From the NCBI GenBank assembly GCA_030535815.1, contig JAUNRD010000149.1, positions 1 through 5,501 on the forward strand: DNA of 5,501 nt, in the 5' to 3' direction. The stretch is from Clostridia bacterium. GTDB taxonomy: Bacteria; Bacillota; Clostridia; CAKSNL01; HGM11501. The translations under genes were made by a program, and so were the position numbers. Positions within the stretch are counted from its first letter, which is position 1; every line of letters begins with the position of its first letter. Positions 1 to 5,501 of this stretch are shown here, in pieces. The notes under the pieces are model-generated. The model ran no database searches and was not told where the DNA came from. It was given only the letters and a program-made list of their open reading frames with translations.

Positions 1-10
1 AGGTTTTATT

Positions 11-1285
11 ATGTCAGATTATAAAATAGAAACCAAGTGTATCCAGTCAGGTTACACCCCCAAGAACGGAGAGCCCAGGGTTCTCCCCATTTATCAGAGC
101 ACTACATATAAATATGATTCGTCAGAGCATTTAGGCAAGCTCTTTGACTTAAAGGCTGACGGCCATATGTATTCAAGAATATCAAACCCCACTGTAAGTG
201 CGGTTGAGGAAAAAATCGCAGATCTGGAGGGCGGCGTTGGTGCTCTTTGCACCACATCAGGCCAGGCTGCAAGCCTTATGGCGGTATTAAACATCACATC
301 CGCAGGTCAGAACTTTGTCTGCCTTTCCTCCATCTACGGCGGAACAATCAATCTTTTCGCAGTTACCATAAAGCGAATGGGCATCGAAGTACGTTTCGTA
401 ACCCAGGATATGACAGACGAGGAAATTGAAGCTCAGTTTGACGAAAACACACGTCTTGTTTTCGGTGAGACAATTGCAAACCCCGCATTGACCGTTCTTG
501 ATATCGAGCGTTTTGCAAAGCTTGCCCATAAGCACAACGTTCCGCTTGTTGTGGACAACACCTTTGCAACCCCAATACTTTGCCGTCCCTTTGAGTTTGG
601 ATGCGACATAATCACCCACTCCACCACCAAGTACATGGACGGCCACGCATCGGTTGTCGGCGGTGTAATCGTTGATTCCGGTAATTTCAACTGGGATAAC
701 GGAAAGTTCCCCGAATTGTGCGAGCCCGACGAATCCTATCACGGCGTTAAGTACGTTGCCGATTTCGGCAAGGCTGCTTACATAACCAAGGCAAGAGTTC
801 AGCTTATGAGAGACTTCGGTGCTCTTCCCTCTGCCATCAATGCATTTTTACTCAATATGAATTTAGAGACTCTCCCCCTTCGTATGGAGCGTCATTCAGA
901 AAATGCTCTGGCGGTTGCAAAATATCTTGAAGCAAACGATAAAATTTCCTGGGTTAACTATCCCAAGCTTCCCTCCAGCCCCGACTATGCGCTGGCTGAA
1001 AAATATCTTCCCAAGGGAAGCTGCGGCGTTATCTCTTTTGGCATAAAGGGCGGAAGAGAAGCGGCTGTCAAGTTTATGGACAGCTTAAAACTTGCCGCAA
1101 TCGTTGTTCACGTTGCTGACGCAAGAACAAGCGTGCTTCATCCTGCATCAACCACCCACCGTCAGCTTACAGATCAGCAGCTTATCGATGCTGGCATCAG
1201 CTCCGACCTTATCAGAATGTCTGTAGGTATCGAAAATGTTGACGATATAATAGCCGATATAGAGCAGGCTTTGGCTCAGTTGTAA
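11..1285 (+). CDS. metY: O-acetylhomoserine sulfhydrylase (O-acetylhomoserine aminocarboxypropyltransferase), PLP-dependent
   Basis: This 424-residue cytoplasmic enzyme belongs to the Cys/Met-metabolism PLP family. Family members of this type convert O-acetylhomoserine plus sulfide to homocysteine and acetate. Visible motifs are YSRISNPT (residues 54-61, cofactor phosphate contact from the neighbouring subunit), SGQAA (83-87), VDNTFATP (181-188, Asp182 facing the pyridine nitrogen), HSTTKYMDGH (203-212) with Lys207 as the Schiff-base lysine, and IRMSVGIE (401-408) with Arg402 as the likely substrate-carboxylate binder. The length of about 425 residues and the insert after the lysine motif (roughly 223-250) fit MetY better than the shorter cystathionine gamma-synthases and lyases. 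The ATG at 11 follows an AGG at 1-3 with a 7-base gap. The rest of the Shine-Dalgarno and the promoter are outside the window. metA follows after 12 bases, so the two are almost certainly cotranscribed. A side activity as cysteine synthase is possible and cannot be judged from sequence. Confidence 0.96.
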   Translation: MSDYKIETKCIQSGYTPKNGEPRVLPIYQSTTYKYDSSEHLGKLFDLKADGHMYSRISNPTVSAVEEKIADLEGGVGALCTTSGQAASLMAVLNITSAGQNFVCLSSIYGGTINLFAVTIKRMGIEVRFVTQDMTDEEIEAQFDENTRLVFGETIANPALTVLDIERFAKLAHKHNVPLVVDNTFATPILCRPFEFGCDIITHSTTKYMDGHASVVGGVIVDSGNFNWDNGKFPELCEPDESYHGVKYVADFGKAAYITKARVQLMRDFGALPSAINAFLLNMNLETLPLRMERHSENALAVAKYLEANDKISWVNYPKLPSSPDYALAEKYLPKGSCGVISFGIKGGREAAVKFMDSLKLAAIVVHVADARTSVLHPASTTHRQLTDQQLIDAGISSDLIRMSVGIENVDDIIADIEQALAQL

Positions 1286-1297
1286 TGAGGTGAATTT

Positions 1298-2215
1298 ATG
1301 CCTATTAAAATACCAAACGGGCTTCCGGCAACGGAAACGCTTCATAACGAAAACATATTCGTTATAAACGAAACCCGTGCCGTAACCCAGGACATCCGTC
1401 CCCTTAAAATATTGCTCTTGAACCTTATGCCTACAAAAATTGTTACCGAAACACAGTTTGCAAGATTACTCGGTAACAGCCCCCTTCAGGTGGAGATGGA
1501 GCTTCTTCAGACAGCAACGCATAAAGCAACTCACGTTGACAGCGCTCATATGCTTAGCTTTTACAAAACCTTTGACGAGATTAAAAATCAGAAGTTTGAC
1601 GGAATGGTAATAACCGGTGCTCCCGTTGAGCTTATGGCTTTCGAGGAGGTTAATTACTGGGATGAGCTTTGCGAAATTATGGAGTGGAGCAAAACTCACG
1701 TTACCAGCACCCTTCACATCTGCTGGGGTGCACAGGCGGGGCTTTATTATCACTACGGCATTAATAAAATAAACCTTGATAAAAAGCTTTTTGGTATTTA
1801 TCCCCACAGGGCGGATTATAAAAACTCAATGCTTCTTCGTGGCTTTGACGATACCTTTATGGTTCCCCAGTCCCGATATACTACGGTAGAAAGAGCAGAT
1901 GTCGAAAAGGTTGATGCATTAAAAATATTAGCCTCCTCCGAAGAAACCGGCGTTTGCATCATAACCACCGACAAGGGCAGACAGATTTTTGTAACAGGCC
2001 ATCTTGAATACGATGCAGATACATTGAAAAAGGAATATGACAGAGATATAGCAAAGGGCGATGACATAGCTGTTCCCAAAAACTATTTTCCCGATGACAA
2101 TCCTGAAAACGCGCCCAATGTATCCTGGAGATCCCACGCCAATTTGCTTTTCTCAAACTGGCTTAACTATTTCGTATATCAGACAACCCCCTACGACCTT
2201 GATGAAATTAAATAA
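1298..2215 (+). CDS. metA: Homoserine O-acetyltransferase of the MetA (HTS-like) family
   Basis: This 305-residue cytoplasmic enzyme performs the first committed step of methionine synthesis, transferring an acyl group from acyl-CoA to the hydroxyl of homoserine. It is a full-length MetA with a class-I glutamine amidotransferase-like fold. The catalytic residues known from the family are at the expected numbers: Cys142 in the HICWGAQAGLYYHYG segment (140-154), and His235 and Glu237 in TGHLEYD (233-239). The substrate-binding region QSRYTTV is at 191-197. Residue 111, in TGAPVEL (106-112), is Glu. Published work on the family links Glu111 (as in Bacillus cereus) to acetyl-CoA use and Gly111 (as in E. 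coli) to succinyl-CoA use, so I infer acetyltransferase activity. This agrees with metY immediately upstream. The start ATG has GAGGTG at 1287-1292, five bases away. A strong terminator begins 7 bases after the TAA. Confidence 0.96.
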   Translation: MPIKIPNGLPATETLHNENIFVINETRAVTQDIRPLKILLLNLMPTKIVTETQFARLLGNSPLQVEMELLQTATHKATHVDSAHMLSFYKTFDEIKNQKFDGMVITGAPVELMAFEEVNYWDELCEIMEWSKTHVTSTLHICWGAQAGLYYHYGINKINLDKKLFGIYPHRADYKNSMLLRGFDDTFMVPQSRYTTVERADVEKVDALKILASSEETGVCIITTDKGRQIFVTGHLEYDADTLKKEYDRDIAKGDDIAVPKNYFPDDNPENAPNVSWRSHANLLFSNWLNYFVYQTTPYDLDEIK

Positions 2216-2222
2216 GGGCAAT

Positions 2223-2252
2223 AAAAAAGCTGAGCAACGCTCAGCTTTTTTT
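2223..2252. terminator. Bidirectional rho-independent terminator between converging operons
   Basis: The arms 2223-2235 (AAAAAAGCTGAGC) and 2239-2251 (GCTCAGCTTTTTT) are perfectly complementary around a 3-base loop, AAC. The core is a 7-bp GC-rich stem, GCTGAGC. On the plus strand it ends in seven Ts (2246-2252) and would stop metY-metA transcription just after the metA stop codon. On the minus strand the A-run 2223-2228 becomes a U-run, so it would also stop the luxS operon. The TGA of the DUF896 gene (2241-2243) lies inside the stem. Confidence 0.93.
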
Positions 2253-2456
2253 GTCCGCTTTTTTCTTGATTTTTACTACGCTTCCGTCGGGATTTTTGAT
2301 GTAGGTGTTATCAAGCTCTCTCTGAAGAGAAGCGCGAAATCCTGCGATATATTCATCACGAAGACGTTTCTGCTCTGCCTTTTCCTCTTCGGTAAGGCCT
2401 ACGGTTTTCGCTTTTTTAGAAAGCTCGTTTATTCTTAAAATCTTTTCGTCAGTCAT
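2241..2456 (-). CDS. Small DUF896 (UPF0291, YnzC-like) protein
   Basis: This 71-residue, highly charged soluble protein has no signal peptide or membrane segment. It matches the DUF896 family, which is common in Firmicutes. The signature is visible as INELSKKAK (9-17), then LTEEEKAEQ (21-29), KRLRDEYIAGFR (30-41), and a Gly-containing turn, NPDGS (55-59), before a lysine-rich tail. The Bacillus subtilis relative YnzC is, as I recall, a helical hairpin encoded in the SOS yneA-yneB-ynzC operon. The biochemical function is not established, and I do not infer one. The ATG at 2456 overlaps the end of the nucleosidase gene by 8 bases and has GAGGG at 2463-2467 six bases upstream, pointing to translational coupling. 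It is the last gene of the luxS operon, and its last codons and stop are built into the terminator stem. The length is close to the usual 70-80 residues, so it appears complete. Confidence 0.9.
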   Translation of the reverse strand: MTDEKILRINELSKKAKTVGLTEEEKAEQKRLRDEYIAGFRASLQRELDNTYIKNPDGSVVKIKKKADKKS

Positions 2457-3156
2457 TGTATTCCCTCACAAATCTCTTCATTATTTCGCTTGATACATCA
2501 GATGCCTTTTTGCAGAAAGCGGGAAAGTCCATTTTTGCATCGTCATTCCCGCCGTCGGAAATGGTTCGAAGCACCGCACATTTTACTTTATTTACATAGC
2601 ACACATGGGCAACGGCGCCGCCTTCCATTTCGCAGGCTTTTGCATCAAAGTTCTTTTTAAGCCACTCTTTTTTCTCGTTGCCGGATATAAACTGATCACC
2701 CGTTGCAATTACTCCGGTTTCTGTATGGATTGAAAGCTCTTCTGCCGATTTTTTAAGCACTTCTCCCGCCCTTTTATCGCATGGAATATTTACTACGTTG
2801 ATTCCGGATAAAAGCCCCACAGGATCACCTAAGGGTGATGTATCCATATCGTGCTGCACTAAGCTTTCAGCCACAACCGCATCGCATATAGAAAGGCTTT
2901 CAGAAAGCCCTCCTGCAACGCCTGAATTTACAATAACCCCGGGAACGAAATTAAGTATCATAGCCTCCGTACAAATTGCAGCGAAAACCTTGCCCACTCC
3001 GCAAACGGCACATACTACGTTTTTACCTTCAAGAGTGCCGTATAAAAACTCAACTCCGCTTATTTCTTTTTTCAGTTTTATTCCCATAGCTTCGCTTATT
3101 TTATTAAGCTCCACTTCCATTGCACAAATTATTCCAATATCAGCTTTCTGAATCAT
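2449..3156 (-). CDS. mtnN: 5'-methylthioadenosine/S-adenosylhomocysteine nucleosidase
   Basis: This 235-residue cytoplasmic nucleosidase (also called Pfs or MTAN) hydrolyses SAH to S-ribosylhomocysteine plus adenine, and 5'-methylthioadenosine to methylthioribose plus adenine. Aligned by eye with E. coli MTAN it shows a constant offset of four residues. The IICAMEVEL segment (9-17) supplies Glu16 (E. coli Glu12). CEMEGGAVAHVC (175-186) supplies Met177 and the ribose-binding Glu178. LRTISDGG (196-203) supplies Arg197, Ser200 and the catalytic acid Asp201. GDQFISG (153-159) is the purine-site loop. The chosen ATG (3154-3156) has AAGGAG at 3163-3168 six bases upstream. The frame is open further, to 3252, but that extension lies inside luxS and would add 32 residues not seen in the family. 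Its product is the LuxS substrate, and luxS is directly upstream, 10 bases away. The TGA end overlaps the DUF896 start by 8 bases. Confidence 0.96.
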   Translation of the reverse strand: MIQKADIGIICAMEVELNKISEAMGIKLKKEISGVEFLYGTLEGKNVVCAVCGVGKVFAAICTEAMILNFVPGVIVNSGVAGGLSESLSICDAVVAESLVQHDMDTSPLGDPVGLLSGINVVNIPCDKRAGEVLKKSAEELSIHTETGVIATGDQFISGNEKKEWLKKNFDAKACEMEGGAVAHVCYVNKVKCAVLRTISDGGNDDAKMDFPAFCKKASDVSSEIMKRFVREYND

Positions 3157-3162
3157 AGCCTT

Positions 3163-3168
3163 CTCCTT
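3163..3168 (-). promoter_or_regulatory. Ribosome binding site that fixes the nucleosidase start
   Basis: On the minus strand the sequence reads AAGGAG, six bases before the ATG at 3156. It shares two bases with the luxS stop codon (TAA, 3169-3167). This rules in the 235-residue form over the longer frame that begins inside luxS, and it suggests that ribosomes finishing luxS can re-initiate here. Confidence 0.85.
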
Positions 3169-3628
3169 AAAGTGTTTTTTCGTAAGTAAATGTCTGCTCT
3201 TTTTCATTGAGAGCAGAAAGATATCTCCTGCATTCAACCTTTGCCGCATCAAGGTTTAAGTTTTCATAGTTTCCGCATTCTTTTCTTTCTGCCCCGAAAA
3301 CCTTACCTTCATAGCTTAAAACCTTTGAAAGGCAATCCTTCAGTACCGCTAAAGTTTTCTCGTTGTCGGCATTTCTTAAAAGAAGGTAAAAGCCCGTCTG
3401 GCATCCCATAGGCCCGAAATAGATAACATCATCCTTTATTTCTGAATTTCTGAAATATGTTGCCAACATATGCTCCACTGTATGCATTGTAATGTTATCC
3501 ATATAGTCTCCTGCGTTGGGCTTTCTTGTCCTTAAATCGTAGGTGGTAATGTCCCCGTCTATTCTTGACACATAAATTCCGGGATCAATAAAATCGTGAT
3601 CCACAGAAAAGCTGGTTATTCTATCCAT
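3167..3628 (-). CDS. luxS: S-ribosylhomocysteine lyase LuxS (autoinducer-2 synthase)
   Basis: This 153-residue metalloenzyme cleaves S-ribosylhomocysteine to homocysteine and 4,5-dihydroxy-2,3-pentanedione (DPD), the precursor of AI-2. The family signature is intact. HTVEH (49-53) gives metal ligands His49 and His53 and the catalytic base Glu52. MGCQTGF (74-80) gives the catalytic Cys76. ECGNY (117-121) gives the third metal ligand, Cys118. The N-terminal MDRITSF and GIYVSR (17-22) are typical. I choose the ATG at 3628 because AAAAGGAG (3644-3637) sits 8 bases upstream. An in-frame GTG at 3637 would add three residues but overlaps that Shine-Dalgarno, so it is unlikely. luxS is the first gene of a three-gene operon with a promoter at 3656-3684. 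The gene serves SAH recycling, and any role in signalling between cells cannot be read from the sequence. Confidence 0.97.
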   Translation of the reverse strand: MDRITSFSVDHDFIDPGIYVSRIDGDITTYDLRTRKPNAGDYMDNITMHTVEHMLATYFRNSEIKDDVIYFGPMGCQTGFYLLLRNADNEKTLAVLKDCLSKVLSYEGKVFGAERKECGNYENLNLDAAKVECRRYLSALNEKEQTFTYEKTL

Positions 3629-3636
3629 TTCACGCA

Positions 3637-3644
3637 CTCCTTTT
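3637..3644 (-). promoter_or_regulatory. Ribosome binding site of luxS, deciding the start codon
   Basis: On the minus strand this reads AAAAGGAG, with the spacer TGCGTGAA before the ATG at 3628. The alternative GTG (3637-3635) uses the last G of this motif as its own first base, so it could not be served by the motif. Confidence 0.85.
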
Positions 3645-3655
3645 CATATTAATTG

Positions 3656-3684
3656 ATTTTATCACAAATAACGCTTTTAGTCAA
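3656..3684 (-). promoter_or_regulatory. Sigma-70/SigA-type promoter of the luxS operon
   Basis: Read on the minus strand, the -35 box TTGACT (3684-3679) and the -10 box TAAAAT (3661-3656) are separated by exactly 17 bases. TG at -15/-14 makes an extended -10 element. Transcription would start near 3649, giving a leader of only about 20 bases that is nearly filled by the ribosome binding site. That leaves no room for a riboswitch or attenuator, so control, if any, would act at initiation. No experimental start site is known to me. Confidence 0.8.
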
Positions 3685-3685
3685 G

Positions 3686-3720
3686 ATTAAAGGGATGTGC
3701 CAAAGGCACATCCCTTTAAT
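3686..3720 (-). terminator. Perfect 16-bp inverted repeat, probable terminator of the SLH-protein gene
   Basis: The arms 3686-3701 (ATTAAAGGGATGTGCC) and 3705-3720 (GGCACATCCCTTTAAT) are exact reverse complements around a 3-base AAA loop. It lies about 60 bases downstream of the stop codon of the gene at 3783. On the minus strand the 3' side of the stem and the following bases read CCCTTTAATCTTG, a broken U-tract, so termination may be less efficient than at 2223-2252. On the plus strand no T-run follows. It ends one base before the luxS -35 box, so a protein-binding operator is an alternative reading. Confidence 0.68.
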
Positions 3721-3735
3721 AAGGAGAAAAACAGT

Positions 3736-3798
3736 ATGAGAATGTTTACTTGCTGTTATCATATAAAATTTATTGAAGAACTTTATCTTGCAAGATAG
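3736..3798 (+). CDS. Doubtful 20-residue reading frame with a good ribosome binding site
   Basis: The frame encodes MRMFTCCYHIKFIEELYLAR and ends with TAG at 3796-3798. AAGGAG at 3721-3726 lies nine bases before the ATG, directly after the inverted repeat 3686-3720. Its last 16 bases overlap, on the opposite strand, the end of the SLH-protein gene. I see no convincing plus-strand promoter and do not recognise the peptide. The purine-rich ribosome-binding-like sequence may be chance, so I list it only as a candidate small ORF. Confidence 0.15.
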   Translation: MRMFTCCYHIKFIEELYLAR

Positions 3799-5501
3799 TT
3801 ATAAATCATAACTGCAGCTTCGCCGCGGCTCACGCCTCTTTCCGGATTGTAAAGACCTGTTCCATCCCCCTTTACAACACCAAGTCCGTAAAGGATACTT
3901 ACATATCCCACCTTTTCAGTAACATCGCTGAAGGGGCAATTATATATTCCGGGAAGTGATGCTATTTCAGAAAGATCCAATGCCTTTATAAAGTAAATTG
4001 TCGCATCGCTCCTCTTTACTTCAGCATCGTCATTTCTCTCTTCTTTCGAGAGAATATCATAGCTGAATGCACTGTTATATGCTCCCTCCGCATCATAATC
4101 CTTTGCAAGAATTATTGTTGTATATCTTTTTACCGCATAAGTAAGGAGGCTTATAAAGTCTTTCTGTGTTATTATGTCATCCGGGCGGAATTCACTTTCA
4201 GCAAAACCTATACCAAAGCGCTTGAGCACTTTTATTGCATCTTCCGCAAAATGTCCCTCTATATCCGTATATTCAGGAATTTCAAGCTTTTCATAGCCGT
4301 TTTTCCGTTCTCCGGTAAAAGCGTCAATTTCTGCTGTTTCATTCATCATATAGAAAAGATATGTCTTTACGCTCTTGCCGTCCTTATCGCGGACAGGATA
4401 GTAATACATTTCGTAATCTACCATATCAAACATCTTATCGGCTGCCTCAGATTCCGTTATTATTCCCTCGGGAGCAGGAAATTCCATTTCTGTTTTTGAG
4501 TAAGAATAGCTTCTTAAGCTTCCGTCAGAACCGCTTACTTCAATTCTTACGGTATCATTGTCGTAGGGAATATCATTAATATGACGTATGAATCTGCGAC
4601 TTGTGATATTGTCATTTTCGCCTGTCATTCTGTATTCTTTATCATCACCTGTTTCGCCCGGACAAAGGATTGCAAGATAGCCTTTAATTTTTTTATCCAT
4701 CTTTTCCTTATCATCTTCCGGCACTTCCTTATATTCGGAATCCTGATAGAAGTTTAATACCTTACCGGTTACGGCATCTATTTTCGCGCTGGCATAATAA
4801 TAGTCTTCGCCTTCAAAGCTCATGGAATAATAATACTTATTTTCATCATAGTAGTCGCGACTTGTGGAAATATTTTTAACCTTAGCCTTGTCGTTTCTTA
4901 AAATTTTCAGATCTCTGATTATTTTTTCCGCATCTTCCTTGGATATAAGATTTTCAAGCTTGGAAAATTCATTAAGTTCAGCCTCGGAAAAACGATTTGC
5001 AGAATTAAGCGATCCGGCTGCCTTATCTGCTGCCGCTTCCTCCGTCACAGCATCCGAAAACATCTCCGACAGTTCTTCTGCCGGTTCGGTTGCCTTTCCG
5101 GAAAATGCATCTATATATGTGCCGTAGGTTTTTTCCGGAATATAAGAAAGATATGCCTTGCGGCTTCTTCCGTCATACTCTGCCTTGTAGGAAAGAACCA
5201 TTCCCAGTTCATCCGCATAGGCTTTTTCAGCCTCTTCCCTGCTGATGGCGTTCTCGGGATTTTTATACGAAAATCCTTCGCTGAAAGTAAGATAGTAATT
5301 GGTTAAAGTTTCTCCGTCAGCAGAAAGTGTCAGGCTTCCTGTATTTCCGTAAACAGGAATTCCGTTCTCCTTGTGCGTAAGCTTATAAGAATACTCAGTA
5401 TTATAGAGACTTTCATAGTTTTTGCTTAAACTTACTTCGATTTTGTCACTTATGGAAGGATTCATCTTTTCGGAAAATTCCTTTGCTTTTCCGAGAAAAT
5501 C
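3783..5501 (-). CDS. YcdB/PepSY-like repeat protein with C-terminal SLH domains, 5' end outside window
   Basis: The visible part is 572 residues, counted from the right edge. The frame stays open through 5501. The ATG at 5465 has no ribosome binding site and lies inside a module, so it is not the start. Three segments resemble YcdB/YcdC or PepSY-like units. Each begins with an acidic helix (ISREEAEKAY 86-95, ISKEDAEKII 186-195, ITESEAADKM 348-357) and ends in a strand with IDAxTG or similar (130-135, 241-246, 392-397). Between them are strands around GIPVYGN (47-53) and NDIP (309-312). Three SLH repeats follow, at about 411-460, 461-520 (degenerate) and 523-572, ending NPERGVSRGEAAVMIYNYLAR-stop. 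SLH repeats usually anchor exported proteins to cell-wall polymer, so a signal peptide is expected in the missing N-terminus but is not seen. PepSY-like units are often linked to peptidase inhibition, which is unproven here. No catalytic motif is visible. Confidence 0.85.
   Translation of the reverse strand, partial: DFLGKAKEFSEKMNPSISDKIEVSLSKNYESLYNTEYSYKLTHKENGIPVYGNTGSLTLSADGETLTNYYLTFSEGFSYKNPENAISREEAEKAYADELGMVLSYKAEYDGRSRKAYLSYIPEKTYGTYIDAFSGKATEPAEELSEMFSDAVTEEAAADKAAGSLNSANRFSEAELNEFSKLENLISKEDAEKIIRDLKILRNDKAKVKNISTSRDYYDENKYYYSMSFEGEDYYYASAKIDAVTGKVLNFYQDSEYKEVPEDDKEKMDKKIKGYLAILCPGETGDDKEYRMTGENDNITSRRFIRHINDIPYDNDTVRIEVSGSDGSLRSYSYSKTEMEFPAPEGIITESEAADKMFDMVDYEMYYYPVRDKDGKSVKTYLFYMMNETAEIDAFTGERKNGYEKLEIPEYTDIEGHFAEDAIKVLKRFGIGFAESEFRPDDIITQKDFISLLTYAVKRYTTIILAKDYDAEGAYNSAFSYDILSKEERNDDAEVKRSDATIYFIKALDLSEIASLPGIYNCPFSDVTEKVGYVSILYGLGVVKGDGTGLYNPERGVSRGEAAVMIYNYLAR

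Noticed and set aside
1..10. Possible SAM riboswitch or T-box leader ahead of metY
   Set aside because: Such leaders are common for methionine operons in Firmicutes, but only ten bases precede the gene here, so nothing can be claimed.
287..742. 151-codon minus-strand open frame inside metY
   Set aside because: It lies wholly antisense to a strongly supported metY, has no family-like motifs, and is Cys- and Gly-rich in a way expected from reverse reading of the metY codons.
1466..1807. 113-codon minus-strand open frame inside metA
   Set aside because: It is antisense to the conserved metA catalytic region and has no recognisable domain.
2094..2438. 114-codon plus-strand frame covering the metA end, the terminator and the DUF896 gene
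   Set aside because: It crosses a strong terminator and overlaps two well-supported genes. The protein is low-complexity and Phe-rich.
2894..2910. Short palindrome around GGCTTTCAGAAAGCC in the nucleosidase gene
   Set aside because: There is no room for a hairpin loop, and it is explained by codons of the conserved protein.
2798..3151. 117-codon plus-strand frame opposite the nucleosidase
   Set aside because: It is a Ser/Thr/Pro-rich shadow of the conserved gene with no independent support.
3157..3252. N-terminal extension of the SAH nucleosidase into luxS
   Set aside because: The 32 extra residues overlap luxS coding, are absent in the family, and a good AAGGAG site serves the ATG at 3156.
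3629..3637. GTG start adding three residues to LuxS
   Set aside because: The GTG overlaps the Shine-Dalgarno used by the ATG at 3628, and family members begin at the MDRI-like sequence.

Overview
The window looks like a chromosomal piece of a low-to-moderate GC Firmicute, most likely a Clostridia-type anaerobe. The support is a protein ending in S-layer-homology (SLH) repeats with YcdB/PepSY-like modules, a DUF896 (YnzC-type) protein of the kind typical of Firmicutes, strong AAGGAG-type ribosome binding sites, and the pairing of MetA with MetY. The species cannot be named from this sequence alone.

Layout. Positions 11-2215 (plus strand) hold a two-gene methionine operon: metY (O-acetylhomoserine sulfhydrylase), then metA (homoserine O-acyltransferase) 12 bases later. 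Its promoter and any leader lie left of the window. Positions 2223-2252 form a strong hairpin with a T-run on one side and an A-run on the other, so it can terminate both converging operons. Positions 2241-3628 (minus strand) hold a tight operon read right to left: luxS, an MTA/SAH nucleosidase, and a small DUF896 protein. It has a good sigma-70-type promoter at 3656-3684. Positions 3629-3782 are intergenic and hold that promoter, a perfect 16-bp inverted repeat (3686-3720) that probably ends the upstream gene, and a doubtful 20-codon reading frame. Positions 3783-5501 (minus strand) are the 3' part of a large, probably exported protein built from repeated YcdB/PepSY-like modules followed by three SLH repeats. 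Its start lies beyond the right edge.

How the genes work together. MetA activates homoserine and MetY swaps the acyl group for sulfide, giving homocysteine de novo. The opposing operon recovers homocysteine from S-adenosylhomocysteine (SAH): the nucleosidase removes adenine, and LuxS splits S-ribosylhomocysteine into homocysteine and the AI-2 precursor DPD. Both ways of making homocysteine therefore sit tail to tail around one shared terminator. Residue Glu111 in MetA points to acetyl-CoA rather than succinyl-CoA as donor, which fits MetY next door. The SLH protein appears functionally unrelated.

I found no mobile element, CRISPR array, tRNA or rRNA, and no convincing undescribed system. The more interesting points are regulatory architecture, the linkage of a DUF896 gene to the LuxS pathway, and the internal duplication in the SLH protein.
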